A DNA stretch of 48,215 nucleotides from Candidatus Falkowbacteria bacterium RIFOXYD12_FULL_34_57 (GTDB taxonomy: Bacteria; Patescibacteriota; Patescibacteriia; Patescibacteriales; UBA12075), in the NCBI GenBank assembly GCA_001780285.1, contig MFGN01000012.1, positions 1 through 48,215 of the forward strand, given 5' to 3'. Both the position numbers and the translations under genes were made by a program. The notes below the pieces were generated by a model, which was not told the origin of the DNA, made no database searches, and saw only the letters and a list, made by a program, of their open reading frames with translations. Below are positions 42,104 through 48,215 of this stretch, one piece after another. Each line of letters begins with the position of its first letter. The first letter of the stretch is position 1.

Positions 42104-42957
42104 AGCAATCTTATGGTGATAGATTTATCAGATAGTTTATTTATTTGATGTAAAGATCTTGAATATGGCGCTAGTATTTTATTCCTGATTTCATTTAAAT
42201 ATTCTTGTGATTTTGGTTTAAACATAAAAACTCCTTTATTAAAACCATATAAAATAGGAAAAATAGTTTTTTTATAATTTGGATGACTATATGTAGCCTC
42301 AGCAATTCCCGGATGGCTATAATTTAGAAAATCATCAATTATAATTATAGAAGAGGGGACTAGTAGATTATCAAACTCATCAATTATATCTTTTACGGCT
42401 CCATAACTATGCTCCCCGTCGATATGGATTAATTGATATTTTTCTTCTTTATTTCTATTTTTTATAAATTCATCTTGTAGTTTAATTTCTAGTTTAACTA
42501 AATTTTTTAAATTCGTTTTATTTTTTTTATCCAATATTTTTAAAGAGTTATATATTTTTTTTATTCTTTCTTGAGCTGTGGTTTGGCCTGTTTTTCTTGC
42601 AAGGTATATGGCCTCATCCTTAACCGCGTATTTATTATTAAAATCTTCAAAGAAAGGATCTACTCCTACGGTTTTTAAGTTTGACACGCAAGCCATGGCC
42701 GTTAAACTGCGTCCGCAAAAAACGCCTATCTCCAATATTGGATTATTGTTTTGGGGTTGAGCATTTATTAAATTTGCAAATAGGTTCATTTCCTCTATAT
42801 TAAGGAATCCGTTTAATTTTTTTATTTCTTCAAAATCGTTTTGTAGTTTTTGAGGATATAGTATATCAAAATTTTTGCCTACAGGTTTGTTTTTTTCAAC
42901 TGTATACCCCAATTTTTTTATTGTTTTATAGATTATTTGTTTTAATAAATTTAACAT
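42100..42957 (-). CDS. Class I methyltransferase (CmcI/Methyltransf_24-like)
   Basis: A 285-residue protein. ILEIGVFCGRSLTAMACV (motif I, near 74-91), VGVDPFFEDFNNKYAV and the late block LIHIDGEHSYGAVKDIIDEF followed by SIIIIDDFLNYSHPGIAEA are typical of Methyltransf_24/CmcI-like O-methyltransferases, where the HIDG-HSY segment coordinates a metal. Such enzymes occur in glycan and rhamnosyl hydroxylate clusters. It lies 11 nt downstream of the ABC ATPase gene and overlaps the epimerase by 4 nt. Acceptor unknown. Confidence 0.83.
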   Translation of the reverse strand: MLNLLKQIIYKTIKKLGYTVEKNKPVGKNFDILYPQKLQNDFEEIKKLNGFLNIEEMNLFANLINAQPQNNNPILEIGVFCGRSLTAMACVSNLKTVGVDPFFEDFNNKYAVKDEAIYLARKTGQTTAQERIKKIYNSLKILDKKNKTNLKNLVKLEIKLQDEFIKNRNKEEKYQLIHIDGEHSYGAVKDIIDEFDNLLVPSSIIIIDDFLNYSHPGIAEATYSHPNYKKTIFPILYGFNKGVFMFKPKSQEYLNEIRNKILAPYSRSLHQINKLSDKSITIRLL

Positions 42958-42968
42958 ATTTTTAAGTT

Positions 42969-44234
42969 TTACCCTGTATTCAAGCTCCAGTCTTGTTCCA
43001 AGTGTACGGGGCTTTTTATATATACTCCATTATTATAAAAATCACCTTTTTTTATTTCAAAAGTAAGAAGATTGTGTATATAATCCACTCTTTCATCTCC
43101 CGCCCACAAATTAACAGCTAAATCATACAATCCTTCCCCCAGTGGCATTTTTTGCTTGAGTTGGCACTTGAGAATCCCCTTGGGGGGGGCATCAAAAGAT
43201 TGTTTTGTATGTTTTGTCCAATTAAAAACTAATTGATTACTGTCTTTGTTGATTGAAAAAGCGCATCCTAGATTATTGATTGGCTGATTGTCTAAAGATT
43301 CGTAGCCAAAACAAAAAGAATATTTACCGCCGAATCGAATAGCGTCTACTTTTTTCCCATCATGATCTTCTACATGAAAAGAAGTTAATCGAATTTTTTC
43401 GCCTCCTTTTCTGTCTCTTCTTTTTTTGAGAGTATTATCCTGCGTTAGGGGATTGTTTTGCAGGTAGCGTGTTATTACTTTTTCGGTTTCATCAAACATT
43501 TTAATTTCTCCATTTTCTAGCAATACACATTTATGACACAAATTTTTAACGGCTTCCATGTTGTGGCTTACGAAAAGTATTGTTCTGCCGGCTGTTTTTG
43601 TGACTTCATCCATTTTCCCTAGGCATTTCTTTTGAAAGGCGGTATCACCAACCGCCAGTACTTCATCAACCAGTAAAACATCCGGTTCCATGTGGGCGGC
43701 GACTGAAAAAGCCAGGCGGACGTACATGCCGGAGGAGTAGCGTTTTACGGGAGTATCAATGAATTTTTGCACTCCGGCGAATTCTATGATTTGGTCGAAT
43801 TTTTTTATGATTTCTTTCGTGGTCATGCCGATAATGGCGCCGTTTAGGAAAATGTTTTCGCGCCCGGTAAGTTCTGGATGGAATCCTGTACCAACCTCCA
43901 AGAGAGATGCGACACGTCCGTTTATTTCTATTTCGCCCGTTGTTGGGAATGTGATTTGGGAAAGTATTTTCAAAAGCGTGGATTTGCCGGCACCATTAGA
44001 GCCGATAATGCCGATTACCTCTCCTTTGTTGATTGTCAGGTTGATATCTTTCAGTGCCCAGAATTCTTCCTTGGATATTCTTCCCAGTACTTTTTTGGCT
44101 TTGTGCTTGGCAAATTTCAAGGGGTTCTTAAAAGCGTTGGTAATCACATCGCGCAAGGCAACATATCCACCTTGTTGATGAGTTATGTCGTATTTTTTTG
44201 ATATGTTATTAATTTTTATTATTGGAGTCGTCAT
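42969..44234 (-). CDS. wzt: Polysaccharide ABC exporter ATPase with C-terminal glycan-binding domain (Wzt-like)
   Basis: A 421-residue ABC ATPase. Walker A GSNGAGKST (near 74-82), the signature YSSGMYVRLAF, Walker B VLLVDEVLAVGD and the switch FVSHN are intact. The N terminus (SKKYDITHQQGGYVALRDV) and spacing are typical of the TagH/Wzt subfamily. After about residue 265 an extra beta-rich domain (KIRLTSFHVEDHDG, FGGKYSFCFGYE, DLAVNLWAGDERVDYI) matches the Wzt C-terminal domain, which in ABC-dependent O-antigen export recognises the modified non-reducing end of the chain. It partners the permease at 44757-45581, separated from it by an S23 gene. G/C content is higher than in the glycosyltransferases. 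Confidence 0.93.
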   Translation of the reverse strand: MTTPIIKINNISKKYDITHQQGGYVALRDVITNAFKNPLKFAKHKAKKVLGRISKEEFWALKDINLTINKGEVIGIIGSNGAGKSTLLKILSQITFPTTGEIEINGRVASLLEVGTGFHPELTGRENIFLNGAIIGMTTKEIIKKFDQIIEFAGVQKFIDTPVKRYSSGMYVRLAFSVAAHMEPDVLLVDEVLAVGDTAFQKKCLGKMDEVTKTAGRTILFVSHNMEAVKNLCHKCVLLENGEIKMFDETEKVITRYLQNNPLTQDNTLKKRRDRKGGEKIRLTSFHVEDHDGKKVDAIRFGGKYSFCFGYESLDNQPINNLGCAFSINKDSNQLVFNWTKHTKQSFDAPPKGILKCQLKQKMPLGEGLYDLAVNLWAGDERVDYIHNLLTFEIKKGDFYNNGVYIKSPVHLEQDWSLNTG

Positions 44235-44253
44235 AGTATTTGTAGTTTATAGA

Positions 44254-44283
44254 TATATAAGGTTTTGGCGGTAAGTAACTCAA
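44254..44283 (-). promoter_or_regulatory. Possible promoter ahead of wzt
   Basis: On the minus strand TTGAGT (44278-44283) and TATATA (44254-44259) are spaced by 18 bases, leaving a short leader to the ATG at 44234. The boxes match consensus only partly, and the -35 box coincides with one copy of the AACTCAAAG repeat, so this is tentative. Confidence 0.3.
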
Positions 44284-44319
44284 AGTGCAAAACTCAAAGC
44301 CCAAAACCACAACTCAAAG
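44278..44319. repeat. Three AACTCAAAG words beside the S23 gene
   Basis: AACTCAAAG occurs at 44278-44286, 44291-44299 and 44311-44319, with irregular spacing. The third copy is the outer part of the left inverted repeat that flanks the S23 gene. Confidence 0.7.
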
Positions 44320-44328
44320 TTTAAAATT
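44311..44328. repeat. Left inverted repeat flanking the S23 gene
   Basis: AACTCAAAGTTTAAAATT overlaps the first two bases of the S23 stop codon complement (44327-44329). It matches the reverse complement of 44715-44732 in 17 of 18 positions. Confidence 0.75.
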
Positions 44329-44710
44329 ATTTTTTATTTTTAAGTGTTAATAAGCTTGAACCAAGCATTTTACAAATTTCTTCTGCTTCTTGAAGTAAAA
44401 TATTTATTTTATTTAAATCATTTTGGTTATTAATAATTTTTGAATCTCTGAATAATCCCAACCAGTATTTTGTTTCATTTCCAGATTTTAATGATATTTC
44501 AAAGAATTTAATAAAGTCTTTTTTTGAGTGAGCAGACTTTGCTTCAATAATATTTGCGCCGATACTGGTTGATGACCTTAATAATTGGTCTGATAACACC
44601 CAAAATATTTTTTGGTTTGGTAAATCTTTAACAAATTTTATAATATTTATAGAAAATTGATAGCATCTATATTTTAATTCAGTTTTTAGTTTTGCATTGT
44701 TGTTTTGCAT
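44327..44710 (-). CDS. Four-helix-bundle (S23 / IVS type) protein between exporter genes
   Basis: A 127-residue all-helical protein. SDQLLRSSTSIGANIIEAKSA (near 40-60) and the later FEISLKSGNETKYWLGLF are classic S23/intervening-sequence family segments. The gene interrupts the permease-ATPase pair of the glycan exporter and is bracketed by an 18-bp inverted repeat: one arm overlaps its stop codon and the other ends 5 bases upstream of its ATG. It is not related closely to the S23 protein at 25349-25702 beyond the family core. Function unknown; the bracketed structure suggests insertion as a small mobile or passenger unit, which is inference. Confidence 0.88.
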   Translation of the reverse strand: MQNNNAKLKTELKYRCYQFSINIIKFVKDLPNQKIFWVLSDQLLRSSTSIGANIIEAKSAHSKKDFIKFFEISLKSGNETKYWLGLFRDSKIINNQNDLNKINILLQEAEEICKMLGSSLLTLKNKK

Positions 44711-44714
44711 TTTA

Positions 44715-44732
44715 AATTTTAAGCTTTGAGTT
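44715..44732. repeat. Right inverted repeat flanking the S23 gene
   Basis: AATTTTAAGCTTTGAGTT lies 4 bases upstream of the S23 ATG (minus strand) and is the inverted counterpart of 44311-44328, with one mismatch. Confidence 0.75.
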
Positions 44733-44746
44733 TAATTAATAACTAA

Positions 44747-44761
44747 TTTAGCTTCGCTAAA
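44747..44761. repeat. GCGAAGC-type mini-hairpin at the permease stop
   Basis: TTTAGC-TTC-GCTAAA is a perfect 6-bp stem with a 3-base loop that overlaps the permease stop codon (44757-44759). On the minus strand the centre reads GCGAAGC, the sequence of an unusually stable DNA mini-hairpin. No T-run follows, so it is not called a terminator. Confidence 0.55.
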
Positions 44762-45581
44762 CTATATCTGCAAATATTCTTTCTGTTTTCTTAAAATATA
44801 TTAATCCGAAGAATACTAATATCATACAGGCCGCAGTTGAAATTATTAATAGGAGCCAGTTTATCGGCGCATTACCCAAAAGAGCTGCTCTAGCTGCTTT
44901 GATGACACCGGTCATGGGATTGATAGCCAATATTTTCGAATATTTCCCCACCATGCTGGCAGGATAAATTACCGGAGTAACATACATCATAATCCGCATT
45001 ACGAATGGAAGGGCATAACGGACATCTCTGTAGCGGACATTTAATGAAGCGAAAAAAAGGCCTATGCCAAATGCCGCCAGGAATGATATCAGAACCAGCA
45101 GGGGCAGGATCAGTATGCCCAGCAAATTCGGCACATATCCGTAATAAAACATCATAATGATTAAAATTACTGAAGCAATAGCAAAATCCACCAGGTTGGT
45201 AAGCGTGGCGGAGAGGGGAATTATCAGGCGGGGAAAATATACCTTGGTGATTATAGACTGATTGCCGACAAGACAGCTGGTTACTGCTCCCAAAGAAGAT
45301 GAAAAGAATTGCCAAAGCAGAAGGCCGGTGTAGACGAAAATCGGATATGGTATGCCGTCTGAAGGTATTTTGGCAAAATTGCCGAAAACAACAGAAAAAA
45401 TTATCATAGTGCTGACCGGCTGGATGAGCGCCCAAAGGACGCCGATTGCAGTTTGTTTGTAGCGCACCTTGATATCGCGCCAGGTGAAATAATACAACAA
45501 ATCTTTGTAAGCCCAAATTTCTCTGATATCGTCAAAGCTGAATGTTTTTTGGGGTTTTATGATTGTTTTCTTTTTTTTCAT
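44757..45581 (-). CDS. wzm: Polysaccharide ABC exporter permease (Wzm-like)
   Basis: A 274-residue ABC-2 type permease with six membrane helices. IREIWAYKDLLYYFTWRDIKV (near 17-37) is the amphipathic N-terminal element typical of Wzm/TagG, and RYKQTAIGVLWALIQPVST opens the first helix. The segment LNVRYRDVRYALPFVMRIM with YVTPVIYPASMV, and the end MTGVIKAARAALLGN, match the family. With the Wzt-like ATPase it would export a completed lipid-linked glycan. It is 15 nt downstream of a methyltransferase-like gene and separated from the ATPase gene by the S23 insertion. Confidence 0.93.
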   Translation of the reverse strand: MKKKKTIIKPQKTFSFDDIREIWAYKDLLYYFTWRDIKVRYKQTAIGVLWALIQPVSTMIIFSVVFGNFAKIPSDGIPYPIFVYTGLLLWQFFSSSLGAVTSCLVGNQSIITKVYFPRLIIPLSATLTNLVDFAIASVILIIMMFYYGYVPNLLGILILPLLVLISFLAAFGIGLFFASLNVRYRDVRYALPFVMRIMMYVTPVIYPASMVGKYSKILAINPMTGVIKAARAALLGNAPINWLLLIISTAACMILVFFGLIYFKKTERIFADIV

Positions 45582-45596
45582 ATTTCAATTTATTTT

Positions 45597-46505
45597 TTAT
45601 ATTTTTTCTTCTTTTTGAGCCTCGGTGTTATAAATTATCAACCCCCTTATTTGGTCGGATCTTTCGTTTCCGCGCAAATAAGTAAGTTTTTTTTCGGGCG
45701 ATCTGCTTTCTCTGAATTTGCTTTCAATAAAACCGTCTTCGATTGACACAGGACGAATTTCTTCTGTTATTAAATCTTTCCTGATAAAATAAGCATTATT
45801 TCCGGCAGTATTGCAGCCCACAAATTCATAATTTTTCTTTTTGGATAGCGTTGCCAGCGCTTTTAGCGAAGCCCCCCAATATAGATTGCTATAATGTTTT
45901 TGGGATCTGACAAACTTTGGATCATAAGGAGTAGTAATAGAGCGATCTTTGCCGAATACGCTGTTATATTCCAAGATGACAATGCATGGTTTTATTTTTT
46001 CGGTATTTAAAGATTCCCACATCCAGTAGTCGTTGCCGTCCAGATCAATATGCAGCAACCCCAGATTTATGAAACCAGTTTTTTCTATTTCTTGATTTAG
46101 ATTTTTTGTGTCCAAAAATAAAGCGTTTGCCCTTAAATCATATTGCCAATACCACTTGGTTGATTTGAGGCGGTTTATATGATCAATTGAACCGTCTATG
46201 ACATATCCGCTCCAGTTATTATTCATCAGTAAAAAACGAGTATTGCTTTCCAGATAATCAGCTACGCCAAACTCTATAAAAGTCTTGTTTTCTATTTTTA
46301 TTTTTTTTATTAAATATTGAATTATGCCATCATCGCCGAATTGTGAAAATATTTTAAATTCATAATCATTTATTTTTTTAAAGTTCAATAAATACTGCTG
46401 ATTGGATAATATTTTACCTAAAATCAAAAGCTCTTCATCATTGTTTTTGGCGTTGATTAGCCGCTCTAATATTGATTTTATCCTTTTTTTTATGTAGTTG
46501 AACAT
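45597..46505 (-). CDS. Methyltransferase-like protein of unknown function
   Basis: A 302-residue soluble protein. KTFIEFGVADYLESNTRFLL (near 74-93) followed by WSGYVIDGSIDHI and, later, LGLLHIDLDGNDYWMWESL and CIVILEYNSVFG look like a Rossmann methyltransferase core in which D-G-N-D and E-Y replace the FkbM-type residues. Similar proteins are found in capsule and LPS loci, mostly unassigned. A coiled, basic N terminus (IKKRIKSILERLINAKNND) may bind membrane or a partner. It lies between galE and the exporter genes with spacers of 9 and 15 nt. Function remains unknown. Confidence 0.6.
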   Translation of the reverse strand: MFNYIKKRIKSILERLINAKNNDEELLILGKILSNQQYLLNFKKINDYEFKIFSQFGDDGIIQYLIKKIKIENKTFIEFGVADYLESNTRFLLMNNNWSGYVIDGSIDHINRLKSTKWYWQYDLRANALFLDTKNLNQEIEKTGFINLGLLHIDLDGNDYWMWESLNTEKIKPCIVILEYNSVFGKDRSITTPYDPKFVRSQKHYSNLYWGASLKALATLSKKKNYEFVGCNTAGNNAYFIRKDLITEEIRPVSIEDGFIESKFRESRSPEKKLTYLRGNERSDQIRGLIIYNTEAQKEEKI

Positions 46506-46514
46506 ACACTTGTC

Positions 46515-47540
46515 TTATTTTATGACTAGATTTTTCTGCCAATTCCACGCCGATTTCATTGCGTCATCAAGGGTTTTTTCCGCCTTCCAGCCAAGTTCGG
46601 TATTTGCCTTGTCCGCACTCGCATATATTTCGGCAATATCCCCGGGTCGGCGATCTACTATTTTATAATTCAGTTTTTTATCCGATACTTTTTCAAAAGA
46701 CTTGACGACCTCCATGACAGAATTTCCCTTGCCCGATCCCAGATTGAATACTTCGTATTTTTTTTTATTTTTATTTTGTAATAAGCGATTAATGGTTGCA
46801 ACATGCGCCTTGGCCAGATCGACCACATGGATGTAATCCCTGACGCATGTTCCGTCGGGAGTGCTGTAATCATTTCCGAATATTTTAAGTTCATCGCGGA
46901 TGCCTGCTGCGGCTTGCGTGAGAAAGGGGACCAGGTTGGCCGGGATGCCTTCGGGCAGTTCGCCGATTAGCGCGCTGTCGTGCGCGCCGATTACATTGAA
47001 GTATCTCAGGGATACAGCTTTGAGGCCGGGATCAGATTCGGCGGCGGCTGAGATGATATTTTCTCCGATTTGTTTGGTTTCGCCGTATGGGGATGCGGCT
47101 TTTTGTATGGGGCTGTTTTCTGTAACCGGCAGCTTTGCGGGTTCTCCGTAAACGCAGGCGGAAGAGGAGAAAACGATGTTTGATATATGTCTTTGCTTCA
47201 TATTCTCCAACAGGCCTATCAGCGGCGCCAGATTGTTCCTGTAATATTTCAAAGGATTATTTATCGATTCTTCAACGGCTTTAAGCGCCGCGAAATGGAT
47301 AATTCCGCTGATGTCCGCATGCTGTTCAAAAAATTTGTTCAGTTTGCCGCCATCACAAAGATCGAAATTTTCCAGCAGGGGGCGAATTCCGGTGATTTTT
47401 TCAATGCCATCCAAAACGCTCGGATTGGAATTGGAAAAATTATCAATTATTATTACCTCAAAGCCGGCATTTTGCAGCTCTACTGTCGTGTGGGATCCGA
47501 TGTATCCGGCGCCGCCGGTAACTAAAATTTTATGGGACAT
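46515..47540 (-). CDS. galE: UDP-glucose 4-epimerase
   Basis: A 341-residue Gal[20 protein letters not shown] binds NAD, and FSSSACVYGEPAKLPVTE and SPYGETKQIGE supply the catalytic Ser, Tyr152 and Lys156. RYFNVIGAH, VPFLTQAAAG and TCVRDYIHVVDLAKAH are GalE-specific. It interconverts UDP-glucose and UDP-galactose in the cytoplasm. Length and motif order are canonical and the region is clearly richer in G/C than the glycosyltransferase block. It is the first biosynthetic gene of the minus train, with a 114-base spacer to the upstream HTH gene. Confidence 0.95.
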   Translation of the reverse strand: MSHKILVTGGAGYIGSHTTVELQNAGFEVIIIDNFSNSNPSVLDGIEKITGIRPLLENFDLCDGGKLNKFFEQHADISGIIHFAALKAVEESINNPLKYYRNNLAPLIGLLENMKQRHISNIVFSSSACVYGEPAKLPVTENSPIQKAASPYGETKQIGENIISAAAESDPGLKAVSLRYFNVIGAHDSALIGELPEGIPANLVPFLTQAAAGIRDELKIFGNDYSTPDGTCVRDYIHVVDLAKAHVATINRLLQNKNKKKYEVFNLGSGKGNSVMEVVKSFEKVSDKKLNYKIVDRRPGDIAEIYASADKANTELGWKAEKTLDDAMKSAWNWQKNLVIK

Positions 47541-47654
47541 AAAATTTAGTAAAAAGTTTGTAAAGTTATTGATTAAAATCTGCTTTGCAAATTTTATTAT
47601 ATAACTTTTAACTTTATAAACTTTATAACTTTAAACCAGCCTGCTTCGCAGGCT
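47541..47654. repeat. Word-repeat spacer with strong hairpin between the HTH gene and galE
   Basis: Right part: AGCCTGC-TTC-GCAGGCT (47638-47654) is a perfect 7-bp stem directly after the HTH stop, with GCGAAGC at its centre on the minus strand. Left of it, near-repeats of AACTTTATA (47605-47633) form an A/T-rich tract. On the minus strand the complement of 47596-47601 is TATAAT, but no good -35 box sits at the right distance, so a galE promoter is only possible. The hairpin lacks a T-run. Confidence 0.5.
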
Positions 47655-47903
47655 TTACCATTTATTAATTGTATTCACCACCTTCTTTTTTAGATCCAAA
47701 TATGATTTAATGGCTTTTTGTTCTATTTCAGGAGAGAGCATCCTTAGGAGTTCTTTGCCGAGTATGCGGTATTGTCCGCCGACTTTATTAGCTTTAAGCA
47801 AGCCTTTTTTAAGGAGGCGCTTAATGGTACTATTGCTGATTTTTAGTAAATTTTGGGCTTCTTCAGTAGTATATACAGCATTTGGCTTGATTTCTTCGGA
47901 CAT
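47655..47903 (-). CDS. Small helix-turn-helix DNA-binding protein (excisionase/HTH_17-like)
   Basis: An 82-residue protein. YTTEEAQNLLKISNSTIKRL (near 11-30) followed by KKGLLKANKVGGQYRI is the winged-helix fold of the excisionase/MerR-like HTH_17 group. The last 30 residues are helical and charged. It is the first gene downstream of a strong minus-strand promoter whose -35 region contains two 10-bp direct repeats, so it may regulate itself and the glycan train. No integrase or phage gene accompanies it, so a role in excision is not supported here. Confidence 0.8.
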   Translation of the reverse strand: MSEEIKPNAVYTTEEAQNLLKISNSTIKRLLKKGLLKANKVGGQYRILGKELLRMLSPEIEQKAIKSYLDLKKKVVNTINKW

Positions 47904-47941
47904 GAATTTATTGGTTATTTTTAATAAAAATAATTATTTTT

Positions 47942-47971
47942 AGTATAACAAAAGGTGTCAAAAGGTGTCAA
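47942..47971 (-). promoter_or_regulatory. Promoter with tandem 10-bp repeats (candidate operator) for the HTH gene
   Basis: On the minus strand a perfect TTGACA (47966-47971) and TATACT (47942-47947) are separated by 18 bases, placing the transcript start about 30 nt before the ATG at 47903. The plus-strand sequence AAAGGTGTCA occurs twice in tandem (47951-47960 and 47961-47970), one helical turn apart, so a second TTGACA (47956-47961) lies inside the spacer. This is a good candidate operator. Confidence 0.7.
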
Positions 47972-48215
47972 TACGCTTCTTGGGTCTTAATTTTAAGTCA
48001 AAAATTTATAAAGTTTAAAGTTTTTATCATTTTTTTAATTTAAAATAAAATCATTGTGGATAAAACCCTCAGTGAATATGGTGTTTATAAAATTTATAAA
48101 GTCGAGATTTAGAAGAATTTTTTTGAGTTGTATAAGTTCAGATACATATTGGACTGCGAAGCAGGACAATAAGTATGCAAATGGGGTTTAAATATAAATA
48201 TTGCAATGGTTTTGG
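47972..48215. other. Gene-free A/T-rich end of window
   Basis: Together with the promoter and HTH leader this makes a stretch of about 310 bases without a gene (47904-48215). It contains a 14-base direct repeat, AAAATTTATAAAGT (48001-48014 and 48089-48102), and the mini-hairpin CTGC-GAA-GCAG (48154-48164), related to the hairpin at 47638-47654. No tRNA, rRNA or convincing coding sequence was seen. Confidence 0.5.

Noticed and set aside
43759-44178. 139-codon plus-strand frame opposite wzt
   Set aside because: It is antisense to the highly conserved ABC ATPase motifs and has no family resemblance.
44327-44710. S23 gene as an intervening sequence within 23S rRNA
   Set aside because: The flanking genes are an ABC exporter permease and ATPase; no rRNA sequence is present.
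44890-45516. 208-codon minus-strand frame overlapping the permease gene
   Set aside because: It is an alternative frame of wzm with no recognisable protein features; the permease frame has clear membrane helices and family motifs.
47655-47903. HTH protein as a phage or integrative-element excisionase
   Set aside because: No integrase, attachment-site repeat or phage gene is nearby; the promoter and position suit a regulator better.

Overview
The window is a 48 kb surface-glycan locus from an AT-rich bacterium. Most likely this is a member of the Candidate Phyla Radiation / Patescibacteria (Parcubacteria-like). That placement is an inference from four features: strong A/T bias with few Shine-Dalgarno sites, many 4-nt ATGA start/stop overlaps, orphan four-helix-bundle (S23-type) genes inside the operon, and degenerate word-like repeats in the spacers. 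TGA clearly acts as a stop at several ATGA overlaps, so the TGA-as-glycine code of Gracilibacteria/Absconditabacteria does not apply. No rRNA, tRNA, CRISPR array, transposase or phage gene was seen.

Layout. Two long convergent gene trains meet at a bidirectional hairpin terminator at about 22.97-23.0 kb. The plus train (200-22962) starts from a good sigma70-type promoter. It encodes four GT-B glycosyltransferases, two dolichyl-phosphate-mannose-synthase-like GT2 enzymes, UDP-glucuronate decarboxylase, two cobalamin-type radical SAM enzymes around an SDR, a NodU-type carbamoyltransferase, a polysaccharide deacetylase, three GT-C-like membrane proteins, three methyltransferases, a FemAB/GNAT-like transferase coupled to a flippase-like membrane protein, an FrhB-family protein stripped of its Fe-S cysteines, and a GtrA protein.

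The minus train (read from 47903 down to 23010) starts at a canonical promoter carrying two 10-bp direct repeats in front of a small HTH gene. It continues with galE, a methyltransferase-like protein, the Wzm/Wzt-type ABC exporter (permease, orphan S23 gene, ATPase with glycan-binding tail), a CmcI-like methyltransferase, UDP-glucuronate 4-epimerase, a radical SAM-FkbM pair, two GT2 enzymes, a DUF268 protein, a methyltransferase, an alpha-1,2-fucosyltransferase-like GT, asparagine synthase, another GT, a second radical SAM-FkbM pair, a GT8-like enzyme, an SDR with an altered catalytic motif, a methyltransferase, a second S23 gene, a GT-A-like protein and a fifth radical SAM enzyme.

How it works together (inference). 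Sugar nucleotides (UDP-Xyl, UDP-GalA, UDP-Gal) feed cytoplasmic GT-B/GT-A enzymes. The chain is decorated by O-methylation, carbamoylation, probable carboxyl amidation, deacetylation and possibly radical C-methylation or another radical modification, then exported by Wzm/Wzt. Polyprenyl-phosphate sugars made by the DPM-like enzymes and flipped by GtrA could supply the GT-C enzymes for further glycosylation outside. No UDP-glucose dehydrogenase, initiating phosphoglycosyltransferase, ligase or polymerase was recognised in the window.

The most unusual content is the set of five cobalamin-binding-type radical SAM proteins in one glycan locus, including a duplicated radical SAM-FkbM module; the cysteine-less FrhB homologue; an S23 gene bracketed by 18-bp inverted repeats between the exporter genes; and three copies of a palindromic intergenic element whose 11-bp core also lies inside a glycosyltransferase coding sequence.
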